A DNA stretch of 64,000 nt. It comes from Platanthera guangdongensis. Its lineage: Eukaryota; Streptophyta; Magnoliopsida; Asparagales; Orchidaceae. The first letter of the stretch is position 1. Each line of letters opens with the position of its first letter. Shown piece by piece: positions 10,323-21,064 of the stretch. The notes under the pieces were generated by a model. It worked only from the letters and a program-made list of their open reading frames with translations, had not been told where the DNA came from and did no database searches. The translations under genes and the position numbers were made by a program. The stretch is taken from assembly GCA_039583875.1 (NCBI GenBank), contig CM077162.1, positions 67,205,259 through 67,269,258 on the forward strand, read 5' to 3'.

Positions 10323-13300
10323 ATGGCGATTCCAGCGAGAACATTGACTGCGATGAAGTTCGACACCGGATTTGATGTTGACTTTGATTCATTTCAGCAT
10401 TCAGATCCGATATTTCTACACATTCTGGAATTTCTGGAAGAGCATCAACTAAGGACCCTGATGATAACTAGAATCAAACTGTCTGGAACAAAAATTAGAG
10501 AATGGGTCTACACTTCATTAACAGCTGAGGAGAATACCATGACAGGAACAATTGCGGGTAACGCTATAACTCTCTCTCCCGCAATATTAACTGAAATTTT
10601 TGGATTGAACAATGGAGAAGAAGAACTGGAAATAGATTCCGAGGAATATGATATGATGTTAAGTTTGATGGGCTATGCTGGAAATAATCCCCATAAACTG
10701 TTAAAGAAACATTTATCTGCAGAATATAAATTTCTGGCAGATATTGTTGGGAAAGTCTTGCTAGGCAAGCACACTGCACATGACTACATTACCAGGCATC
10801 AATTATTTTTCATGTGTGCAGTGGTAAATAAGAAACAAGTAGGCTGGGCTCAGATTATATTTGATCTAATAAAGAAAAAGAACAATAAGAAGGAAGTTTG
10901 TTTTGGAAGGATCCTAGGGATCTTCCTAAAGGAGAAGGCTGCTGAATCACTGGTCTCTCCGACCATATTCATTAATGCCAGCAAGAGACTCACCTGTGCC
11001 TTGTTTGGCAAGTGGGAGAGGACTATATCCAAGCCATCCAAGGATTTATCCTCTTCCACCCCAGCTTCTGAAAGCACAAGGGCCGTTAGGGACACTTCCC
11101 ACCCTGCTGAAGAGATCATCCCCACACCTCCATCCCTTCCAGCAACTCAACAACAATCACCCTCCACAGTTCATACTCCCACTCTTCACCCACATCAACA
11201 ACTCCAACAACAACTTCAGCCACATCAACAACCACAACCCTCTGTTCATGTTCCTACTACAGCTACATTACCTGCCACCTCCCCACCAATAGACCTTACT
11301 AACTTCCCTTCCTCACCCACCCAGGAATACAATCAACCCACTCCATCGCAATATCCACAATCTCCCCATGATATTCCAGCCCCAACACCACCTTCATCTT
11401 CTCTTCCCCCCCAACTTATCTTCCATACCATCCTTCAATCTATTATCATCTCCTCCCAATACTCCCTCTCCTCACAATACCTCCATCCAGGATATCCACA
11501 TGCAAGATGCCATCCCTCCATCCTCACCAGAATCTCCAATCCCTCCAAATGTTTCCACCTTAACACCATCTGCCACTCCAACATTGGATCCCTCCATCAT
11601 CTCATCTGTCATTGCTCTCATCACCCTCTCCTCAAAAATCTATTAGAAGAGGCCATTACACCTCTTGCTACTTCCATATCTACAAGGTAGCAGTAGCAAC
11701 CGTCGTTGGTAATAAATGACGTATGAGGAATGTCAGGTTTATGCATTCTTATTTGGTGATAACCAGAAAATGCATCTAAAAAACTCATGCAAGAGTACCC
11801 TACCGCAGAATCAACTAAAGAATCTATCCGAGGCAAGGGGTAACAATCTTTGGGGCATGCTTTATTTAGTTTTGTAAAGTAATAAAGCAGGCAGGGGGAG
11901 ATGCTTGATGAAGAAGCTGCAGCAGCTCCAGCAGCAACAACAGTTTCAGTTCCAGCAGCTCCAGCTCCAGCAGATGCAGAGGCAGCCACAGCAGATGATT
12001 CATAATTTATTGATTTTATTCATTTTATTGAGACTGACATGGATATAGAAGAGTCAGCTCCAGAAGAAATAATTACTGCTGGTGATTTCATCAGTAATCC
12101 CACAGTAGACTTGGAATATTTGTTAAAAAATTTTGATACTGCATTCTTGAGCTTCTCTCCTGCTGATCATACTAAGCCATCTTTGGCTATTATCCCATAC
12201 ACCTCTCCAATAAGCCCTAAAGTGGCTAAGCAGCTTAAGGACAACTTTGCTTCTCAAGAGGTTACTACTTCACATGTTCCTAAAGTTGTTTCCCCAATTA
12301 TCTCTTCCCCTTCAGTCTCAACTTTTGTAATGGATGACTCACCCTTGCCTGATCTGGATGAGTTAATCAGGGCTGACATTGAAGAAGAAAATAATGCAAC
12401 TGCTGAAAGCACTGTCACAGTTAGTTCTCTAGCCTCTCTTGAAATTTCTCTTCCAGCTCAAGCTCCAGCATCTACTCCAGCTCCATCCCAATTTGAGAAA
12501 CCCATTATATCTGATGAAACACTGAAAAAAGCTAGATGCTTTATATGATAATCCACAAGATAGTAGTGATGATGATGATGATGAGCATGATGAGGATTCT
12601 GATGAGGATGCTAAGAAAAAGAAGAAGTCAGTATCTAAAAAGAGAAAAGCTCCTCCTCCTCCTGCTCCTAAGCCAAATCCAGCAAATGACACTCCCTACT
12701 ATATCCTTTAGAAAATAACTCCATATAAAGGGATGCCAGCTTGGATGTGTCTATCCAAGAATGAGCAGAAAGAGAGGAAGAGAAGCAGAAGATATTCCCC
12801 TCCTCCATCTCAAAAATACAGAAAACATCCACCATATCCTCCTCCTCCAGTTGCTGGTGCTTCGGGCACAACTTCCCAAAGATCTACCCAATTCCAAACA
12901 TATCAGAGACATCAAGGGAGATCTTCTGGAAGCAGCCTGCATAGGCATTACTCTTCAGGCAAGCAACATCAATTTCAGCATCAACCACAGCAGCAACATC
13001 AACAACAACTATCACTCCCTGCCGATCAGAAAGCTAAAAGTCCTAAAAGACCAAATTCTCCTCCTATTCCTTTTGAAGATCCTGAAACAGCTAATATAGC
13101 TAGAATGGCCAGGTTCCAAGAACTTGTAGGCCTTTCTATGATTAACAAGGCCAAAGCTGAAGGAAAGGATCCTTCTGATTATTCCACAATGTCTAAGCAC
13201 AGGAAAGAAGAGCTTAAGAGGTATGAAAAAGCTAACAAGTTTTTCAATGTTGATGACTACATGAAGTTGCACCCAGAAGCAGTTGTCCCCAGAGCCACAT

Positions 13301-13437
13301 CTTTGAAGATTATAGGGGCTGCTGATATGACCATGAATAAAGTGCAAGCTTCTGATCCTAATAGAGAGATTGTCTTCACTATGCCAGGAGACAAGAGCAA
13401 AGAAGAAAAGCCAAAGGAAAAGAAACAAAAGAAATGA
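10323..13437 (+). pseudogene. Sirevirus env-like ORF after pol
   Basis: The chosen start is the ATG at 10323 (MAIPARTL). The first roughly 250 codons form a globular domain with the pattern REWVYTSLTAEEN...GNAITLSPAILTEIFGL, which resembles the N-terminal domain of the plant env-like or putative transposon-protein ORFs of Sireviruses and Athila. A Pro/Gln/Ser/Thr-rich region follows (11040-11640). The frame is then broken by an antisense gypsy RT fragment. It resumes with Ala/Pro-rich (11896-12000), acidic and Asp-repeat (12550-12620) and basic Lys/Arg segments, and a C-terminal part (12733-13437) ending in PKEKKQKK. No signal peptide or membrane segment stands out, so a real envelope role is unsupported. 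Function unknown. Confidence 0.65.
11687..11884 (-). pseudogene. Antisense fragment of gypsy (Tat-type) reverse transcriptase
   Basis: On the minus strand about 65 codons read FTKLNKACPKD, YPLPRIDSLVD, SFLDAFSGYHQI and SFITNDG in unbroken order. These are RT blocks of Tat-lineage Ty3/gypsy elements up to and including the first catalytic Asp (FLDAFSG). Nothing before or after matches pol, and the YADD block is absent. It lies inside the env-like ORF of a copia element and in the opposite direction, so it is a captured fragment and not part of this element's own genes. Confidence 0.85.
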
Positions 13438-13672
13438 GTTCTGGTTTGATTTACTTCTGTTATGCTTTTTTAACTGCTTTCTATTTCTGAACAAAGCTTA
13501 TGTATATATATATATATATCTACTACATGTGTTATTGATATCTGCCAGATATATGCTTTCTTGCCTTGTGATTTTCAATTTTGATTTGAGTCTGTAATTA
13601 GTGACCTCACCCAAATAAGGGGAGATATTTGGATCCCTAATAAGATTTGGGCTAGGTTCACTAAGTTAGGAT
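13438..13672 (+). other. 3' non-coding region with TA microsatellite and polypurine tract
   Basis: Holds a (TA)n run at 13503-13519 and the purine tract ATAAGGGGAGA (13615-13625). The LTR proper should begin just after this tract, so the first roughly 45 LTR bases (13627-13672) have no counterpart in the 5' LTR. Confidence 0.6.
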
Positions 13673-15531
13673 CATATGACCCACAATGTATAGCCAGGGT
13701 CATGGTTGTGTCCTAGAGTATAGGCCAAGTCCTTAGAATCAACATCACATGGACCAGCTATCAACAAGACTGCTAGAGACTCAAGACTTAGATTTTTTCT
13801 AAAGACCAAGTAAAATGAGTTCGATGTTTGTCGAACTCAGGTCGACGATAGTTTTGCTCAGCTTGAAGATCCCAGAGAAAATTCTCTGAGCTGAGCTCGA
13901 CGAACTTCATTCTCAGGTCGACGATTTCTGGACTACCTTTAGCATTCCAAGTTCAGATGTTCTCTAGGCTCAGGTCGACGAACTAAGTTCTCTGGATGAC
14001 GATTTTTGGATTCTTTACTTCAACACTTCAAGATCAGAAAAACATCTCTTTATTCTAAGTCCAGAGTCAGACTTTGGTCGACGAACTTAGTTCTCAGCTC
14101 GACGAACTCTGACCACAATAGCTAGAGTTATCCAGCAGCAGTTAGTGGTCCTCAGCTCGACGAAACCAATTCTTAGGTCGACAAATTCTGGATACTTCAC
14201 TTCAACACCTTCATAAAGAAGCATTTGAAATTATTCTAAGTCCAGAAATATTTTGCTGAACTTCAGTCGACGAAACCAGTTACAAGCTCGACCAACTCCA
14301 TACACAAAAAAGGCAAAGTTTCTAGATAATATAGTTCTGCTCTCTGCTCGACGATATTGGAACACTGCTCGACGAACAGAAGTCATTTGGTCGACGAACT
14401 CAGTAACTCAGCTCGATGAACTGTGAACTCAGCTCGACAATTTCTGTTATCAGTTCGACGAATCGAGACTTAGTTATTTTCCATCCTTCTGTTCCCTTCT
14501 TACTGCAATGATTCCTGAGTAATTAATGCTCAAATATTCTCTAGAATATAACCGTTAGACAGAGCATTGATTATGGTCTTCTCCAGGATTATTGCCTGCT
14601 GTTTTTCCATGCGATGGTTGGGGAAATAAATCAATGCAGATTATTCTCAAGCCCGTCAGCATTGATTGCAGAGAATTTCAAATTTCGATAGAGAATTTTG
14701 ACAGAAAATATAAAAGCAATTTCCTCTCTTTTCCCAGAGAGATCTGATAGAGAATACAGAAGAACATAGTCACACACAGATAAAGAATAATAATCAGTTT
14801 GAATCAAAAAAACTCTCTGCACCTTTCTTCCATAGATTTCTGATACAGAAAAGAAGCCTTATACCTGAAGATCATCAGCTACTTAAAGAAGAAGAACAAT
14901 CAATCAAATATCAAGAGTCTTCTGTCTTCAACACTCCAGGAAACTTCAAAGGACAACTATAACTTTATTTGTCAAAGAAGTTCCTGAACAGTTGCTGATC
15001 AAGGCTGAACTACTGAAGGCCTATCACCCTGCAGCAAGGCTCCATCTCTCTGAACCATTCTATACCTCAGGGGGAGCCTTTGCTAAAATCAATATCCATA
15101 AGTCTTCTTAGTTGTATATTGAGAAAGCGAAGACAATATCATCTCTCACCCCTCCTGTATAAATGGTTATAACTCCCTTCAAAAGTTATTCCTGGTTGCA
15201 AGTCACCTGATCAAAAGACATGAGTATTGGTTTTTGAACCCCTGATCAAAAGCTCATTGGTGTCAGGCACCTGATCAAAAATCTGAGTGGATTCCTACTA
15301 GGGTGGTAGAAGAGTGGATGTACCCAAGTTTAGGGGAACCATTATAAATTCTTGTGTTGTCTGGATTGCCCTTCTCTTTTGTTTCTTGTTGTGGCTATGT
15401 TAGTTATTAGGTTTGTTGTTTATGATTTTAAATTTATTCCTGCACTAGATAAAATTAGTTGAAAATTTTATAAAATCTGAATACTCTATTCACCCCCTCT
15501 AGAGTATTCCTGATCTAACAGCTCACTTTCA
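13673..15531 (+). repeat. 3' LTR of Sirevirus element 2
   Basis: Matches 2637-4497 along its length with scattered substitutions, carries the same hairpin array (about 13820-14465) and TATA box (14709-14716), and ends in CACTTTCA at 15531. The true left edge is probably near 13629. Short ORF-like stretches inside it are not genes. Confidence 0.88.
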
Positions 15532-16260
15532 AAGCCCTTATTTTTCATATTTGCATGGAAGCACCTCTCCATCGACGAGTGGGGGAAGGATGCTCTATGA
15601 TGGGTTGATGTGTACGTCCCTGCAATTGACTGCATTAGCACCCGGAAGCGTGAGTATAGGTTTAGGCATGCTGTGTGAAACCCATCCGGACGTGTGAGCC
15701 GGATTGGTGATGTTCTGGGGTTCCCGTAGAAGACTCCGAGGAAGTTGTATATTATCTATTTGCAGGGAATGCGCGCCACAACCCCCAAAAAGGGGTGGGT
15801 GTGATGTTTTTGTGTCTCTCTTAGTCGACCTTTGTTTGGCCTACTGCCGGCATTTGAGACGTTGGCGTATAGGTGTTGCAGTACCCGCTTGGATCGCTCG
15901 TCCATGGTTCCGTCGGAGTTACGCCGGATGGAGTAAAGTTCTTCCGCCATCGTCGCGTCACGCTCGTGGTGGTTGGATGAAGACTTGAAAGGGAAGGGGA
16001 GGGGGTTCGGTTTTTTGTGGTTGGAGGTGGTGGATGAGAGAAGGGCTTGTGTTTGGCGGCGACTTGGAGTGGAGGAGGGTTGGTGGCCGAGTTGTGAAGG
16101 GGGGAGAGGGAGAGATGTGGGCGGCTAGAAAAGGGAGGAGGGTTGGTGGCCGAGTGGTGAAGGAGGGAGAGGGAGAGATGTGGGCCGCTAGAAGAGGGAG
16201 GAGGGGTTGGGTCGGTCGAACTTAGAGAAGGAGAAAAGGAGGAGACAAGGGGGGAAAGCT
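15532..16260. other. Unassigned region with tandem G-rich repeat and short antisense ORF
   Basis: No recognisable gene. At 16056-16200 a unit of about 65 bp (GGTTGGTGGCCGAGT...GAGAGGGAGAGATGTGGGC) is repeated twice to three times. On the minus strand 15756-15950 is open for 64 codons, starting MAEELYSIRRNSDGTMDERS, which looks more like real protein than the surrounding sequence. I recognise no family, and its neighbours are repeats. It may be a scrap of a host exon or of a gag leader. Confidence 0.35.
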
Positions 16261-17531
16261 TTAGGGTTTTCAATATCTCATTCCAAATCAAAAACATAAT
16301 GAAATATCCTAGGCCTTATATAGGCTTACAACATTGGTTAGGCTACATGCAGCCCAATTAAAAAACATGCACTCTAAAGTTAAACAATAAGGAAATAAAT
16401 AACCAAGCTTATGCAAATAACCAAAATAAAGTCACCCAAATAAAATTGATAGTCATCCACTAATTATGAAGAAGTGGGCTTGCGCCGAGGGCGGAGGTTG
16501 TAGCGTCACTCCACACGATCACCATGACGACGCAAGTCTTTCGAAGGCGACGAAGGAGGATCTACCGCTAGCATGCCGTCATCCTTAGCAAGTTGTGGGA
16601 CGATGTCTCCATCAAAAGGAATGCCTCAACTCACCACAAACTCGCGAGAGCGGGCTTCTTCCTATGCAAAGGAAAAGAGGACTTCACATGTCCTAGGATG
16701 AGAATCGTTACCCTAGCATTTTTCCTTGGCACCATGGAAATTTATGTGGATGAAAGCACCGCGTTGTTCTCGCCTCCATAGATCCGAAGTCGGCTTGGGA
16801 TTTGGAGCTCCGAAGCTCCGCCGGTGACGGGATCTAGCCTCCTTCTTCTTCCTTTCTCTCCCCTCTCTATAGAACTTTAAAAAGAGATTGAGTAAGAGAA
16901 ATGAGAGCTTTGAAACCCTATTCCCAGATATATCTCAGCAGGAACAACCCCCCGCCGTTGGATCCCAAAATAAGGAAACGGACGACCACGATCCGGACTT
17001 GAAATCCAAAAACTGGGCCGAACACGGCCTGTGACACGCCCGTGTACAGGGCCGTGTTCCCCATTCACCGTCGAAACCGACGCGTCCCGAAAAGAACACG
17101 GGCACCCGACACGCCCGTGTTTGACCTGACAAGCCCGTGTCATCCAGTACATGCCCGTGTTCCCAGGCGTGTCCTTCCATCGACATAGGACCAAGAATGT
17201 CCTGCAATGGACACGAGTCCTCGATACGCCCGTGTCGTATTTGACACGCCCGTGTCTACCCGACACGGATCGTGCTCCAAAACCCTATGTCTCCCATGAC
17301 ACGGCTCGACTTCACCCCATGAAGGACAGGACCTGGGACATGCTAGTGTCTTAGTCCGTGTTCGCTACTCGACGATCGTCAACTCCAAAATTCGTCGACC
17401 TCAAAACCAAATCGTCGACCCGAGCACGACACGCCCTGGGACACGCCCGTGTCCCAGACCGTGTAACCCATACCAAGTTCAAAACATGGTCCGAAATTCT
17501 ACCCGTCGCTCTTTTGAGTTTCGGGGCGTTA
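16261..17531 (-). repeat. Gypsy LTR fragment, minus orientation, with CACGCCCGTG array
   Basis: The right end reads GGGGCGTTACA. On the minus strand this is an LTR start, TGTAACGCCCCGAAACTC, close to the start of the solo LTR at 29790 and of the Tekay LTRs. From 17025 to 17470 there are repeated ACACGCCCGTGT hairpin words as in the solo LTR. The left end is not defined: the expected TGTCACAACCC terminus is absent, so the copy is truncated or interrupted somewhere between 15532 and 16900. Confidence 0.5.
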
Positions 17532-19430
17532 CACCAACAGCGTGCTACCACTCAGCGGTTTCACAACTATAGGGGGCGTGGTAGTGGCTATGTCATTGTA
17601 CATGCATCGCCACAAGCATTGGGGCTACTGCTGATGCATGAATGTTATTGCCTACGCTATCGCGTGGCGGTAGTGTGCACAACATTGTGCATGCATCTTC
17701 CAGTGCAGTGGGGCACACGTTGAAGCATGCGTACTACTACCCGTGCTACCGCGTGGCGATAGTGGGCGCGGTAATGGGTGCACTAATGTGTGAGCTTCGT
17801 TGTGTGTGCACATGCTGTAGGACCACCACCTTTGCCCGGGTCGGGCCAGAGGGGATCTTACTTTCCAAAGATGCCCACCTAGTGCTCCTTAAGGGGTGAC
17901 AACCCACAACCAAGCACTAGCTGGCCTCCTTGCTGAGCTTGAATCACAAAATTCACATCATATCACAGAGTTTCGTAGAAGCATTAGCAGGAAACCACAT
18001 AAAATATATACATAAATATATATTTAACAGGAAATGCTAAAAGGCCATAATCACTGTTCACACACAAAGCCCGTAGTCTACATAGTTTTATAGCTAATCA
18101 CTCCTCTCTCTCCAACTATGTTAGCCAGCACTCACATCTCAAAACTCCGGAGATGACGGGGGTGATTCTGCTCGGTTGGTCCTATCGATTGGGGTATCGT
18201 CTTGCCGCAACTGATCCCTATGGTGCTCCATCTCCTGTGAATGGTTATTAAGATAGTCGTTAGTCGATGAGCTAAGTGGAATCAAATCTCCTCCTTGGAT
18301 CCATATCCCGGGGATGAACGCACACACCCATCAATATAAGATAGCCGAAGCAAGAGAGGGATAGCATAGAATTTCATAAGTAGGCTTGGAGCAATTAAAA
18401 GATGTATAATGCGATATAACTGATTAACAACACTAAATTATATAAGTTATAATTTCAGCTCCACTAGAGTAGCAACACAATAAGCGTTCAAAACATGAAC
18501 AAACTTCACAGGCCATCAAGCCACGCACACATCGCAGGCATTCACAACCGTGCATACATCACAGGTATTCACAGCCGCGCATAATACCCTATATCGACAT
18601 CATATGGACTGCTTCTCTTCAAGTAGGGTAGCGAGCCCCACAGTCCTCACCAATGTGGCCGTCGGTGACAGTGTCCAGTACTGCCACTTCTGGTGGTGGT
18701 CGTACCGCACAACTCAGGCCCCTATGTACAGCGTCGTCTAATCTCGGATGTGAGCGACATCCGACAATTCAATATTTTGGCTGACCAGCAGAGGAAACCC
18801 AACGGGAAGAAAATATAACGGTCGGTCACTCGTGGTACTCATCTCCCTGTCGCCTTGAGCCATCAAACTTTCCGCACTGGTATGATCGGTCTGCGGAAGT
18901 GACTGACCCGCCATAATTTACCGCAAGCAATTTACTAGCAAACATATAAGATAGTTAGCATGCACTAGGTTCCCAGTAGTTTGCCCTACTATGCCTTAAA
19001 TATTAAACGACACTTGTCTCGACTTTTGATAAGGAGCGTGGGAGCACATTCTTTGGGGCTAACTTAGGAGAAACATCTCAACTCCTATTATCTCCGACTA
19101 AGGCTCAACCTATCAAATAAATGCCCATCAGGGTATGACCCATGCTTAAAAGAGTAAATTGTAGAAACAAAAGTGCGGTAATAGAGGCGGCTATTAGTAT
19201 AAGTTGCAAAATTGAAATGCTATAATGAAATGGGACTAGTATGAAATGGAGTAGTACTGAACTGAAATAACAAAATTGGAAGTACTAAAAATAACTTGAT
19301 CGGTATGAGACTGGAATAGTACCTAAAGAACTGAATTGAAATAGGACCAGTACGAAACTAGAAATAAAACATAAAGAAAAGGGTTAGTAGTCCAATCACT
19401 CCATTTAGGAGACTTCAGTTCCTTCTCCGT
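17532..19430. repeat. Degenerate LTR-like DNA with an 89-bp tandem repeat
   Basis: No ORF with recognisable content. About 17580-17790 is a decayed tandem repeat of roughly 88-90 bp (GGTAGTG...TGCATGCATC...CGCGTGGCGGTAGTG, next unit CGCGTGGCGATAGTG). From 18540 to 19000 the minus strand shares words (GGCGGGTCAG, CGCAGACC, ATTAGACGA) with the gypsy LTR at 23800-23950, so part of this is probably a diverged LTR in the opposite direction. Ends not resolved. Confidence 0.3.
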
Positions 19431-21043
19431 TGTAAGACCCCCAACCCCCCCACCCTTACTCAGGAGGTAACCCAGACTTATGCCCAGAACCACCGCCTTA
19501 CGGTAACATTAGTACACACGAGCTAGTTGACACCGCAAGACGCTGATTCTGCCAGCTAGTACGATCATTCAACCTATCGACCAATCGAGAAGAGAAGAGA
19601 TATAAGCAATTATATATCAAGTCCACATCACAGCATCATCATAATATAAATAAAATGGGAGATACAATAGTCCACAATGATTATAGAATGAAAGAGAAAA
19701 GGGCTTATGCCCAGTACATAGTAACCAAATCTCTCACTCACAAAATCTAACAAAGCGGAAGCTAATCTATCATCAGTACACACGTCATCACCTGACGTCG
19801 GGTAGTAGTAGTAGTAGTAGGTGGTGTCAGCTCCTTATGTACTGTCACCTCGTTCTGCTAGTCGTGTTGGTGCTCCATCTCCTCGAGATCCTAAAATGAT
19901 ACGGTCATAACCGACTGTTGGTAATAAAGACTAAGCCATTTTTTCCTCACCTCACCCCTACAACTCCTTGGTACCGAGCGGGATGACAAAGCGGAGAACA
20001 ATAAGGGGTATAAAAAGGAAGCAGGTGACAGTGAATTTAATCTATCAAGTATATCTCTACTTTAGCAGTTCTATATAGTACAAGAAAAGAAGTAAGAATA
20101 GTACTGAAATGAAGTGCGGTAAGAAGAGTAAAGTACGTACTGAGCAGAAAAGTTAACTAGCTACTACTACACTAACATCACAGAAGTACCTTAACTTATA
20201 TGAATGCTCATACAAACTTATAAGTTAAGAATTCACAAATATAACTTATCATATAAAAGAGCTCATTCTAATTTATGTGATAATGATCTATGGTGCGTAT
20301 GTCCTAAGTACGTATGTATAGTTTGGTATGCGGGTTATTATTCATATAAGTGCAACTCACCCACACTACTCTGTGATCACAGACCTTTAGTTCCCACTTT
20401 TTGGAGTTAGCTTAACTCTCAGGTACTACCATTGTGGCATTGACAACAGTGGAGTGGGCATCTCCACTCCTAGGCGGTTATACACACTACCAGGCCTAGA
20501 CCTTTCGTACGCCTCTAAAGAATACACCAGAGTCACCACATACTAAACCGCTGGCTAATCCACCAGACTTCTAGGTCGGGTGTGCATTTTCGGGGATTGT
20601 CCTCCAGACTGAAATATAAACAACCTACTGGCCCCTCAAACCCTCACACCTCACCTGAGTCACTGTACTGTCATTGGTGTGATGATTGGCCCAGTACCGT
20701 ATTACCCACCACTAATATGTTCTATGCACATTCAATTTATGTCCAACCCTAGCCTCCAGTTCACAGGACAAAACTCAACCGGTATCCAAACATCCGAGCC
20801 TCCAACACGCAGGACAAAAGCCGTCCTGTATCCAAACATCCGTGACATCAGCTCGCAGGACAAAACCCACCCTCTATCCTCCACCATATAAGGGTGAGAT
20901 TGTCACATTGTTCCCTTAAACTATTAGACTACTCTTGTCTGATGCTTATTAGGCTTAACAACTTACAGTTAGTCCTTGGACTGCCCAGGGCATACCCGGT
21001 GTAACATCCTTCAGACTTCTATACCCTTAGGATGGTTTTGTCA
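19431..21043 (-). repeat. Gypsy LTR-like copy, minus orientation
   Basis: Starts TGTAAGACCCCC and ends GGTTTTGTCA on the plus strand. Read on the minus strand it starts TGACAAAACC and ends GGGTCTTACA. Its content matches the plus-strand LTR at 21055-24960 in reverse: for example the block at about 20192-20224 is the reverse complement of about 24222-24257. The block of words around GCTCCATCTCC and ACCGAGCGGGG also recurs. No primer site follows its minus-strand end, so it is a solo or truncated LTR. A (GTA)n microsatellite lies at 19803-19822. Confidence 0.45.
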
Positions 21044-21064
21044 TGATTAGTTCATGACAAAACC
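21034..21064. other. Perfect 13-bp hairpin at a head-to-head LTR junction
   Basis: GGTTTTGTCATGA, then TTAGT, then TCATGACAAAACC: 13-bp complementary arms with a 5-base loop. It sits where the minus-oriented LTR copy and the plus-oriented LTR copy meet by their starts. Confidence 0.8.

Larger units (their letters stand above)
2637..15531 (+). mobile_element. Sirevirus-type Ty1/copia element 2, decayed, with env-like ORF
   Basis: Two LTRs of 1861 and 1859 bp enclose a tRNA-iMet primer site, a gag with one CCHC knuckle and a C-terminal coiled coil, a pol in the order protease-integrase-RT-RNase H (copia order), and a long extra ORF before the polypurine tract. The gag coiled coil and the post-pol ORF point to the Sirevirus lineage. 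Every ORF has stops or frameshifts, so the copy is dead. The 5' LTR seems to lack its first roughly 45 bp: the 3' polypurine tract ends near 13626, but similarity to the 5' LTR starts only at 13673. No target duplication could be matched. Confidence 0.88.

Noticed and set aside
10296..13437. A true viral envelope gene in the Sirevirus
   Set aside because: No signal peptide, no clear transmembrane segment, no glycoprotein motif. The env-like label is positional only.
13501..13520. TA dinucleotide run as a promoter
   Set aside because: Simple microsatellite downstream of the env-like ORF and before the polypurine tract; no following gene.
15704..17723. Host gene in the 15.5-17.7 kb interval
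   Set aside because: ORFs are short, on both strands and low-complexity, and the right part ends in a recognisable LTR terminus. Only the 15756-15950 peptide is kept as a question.
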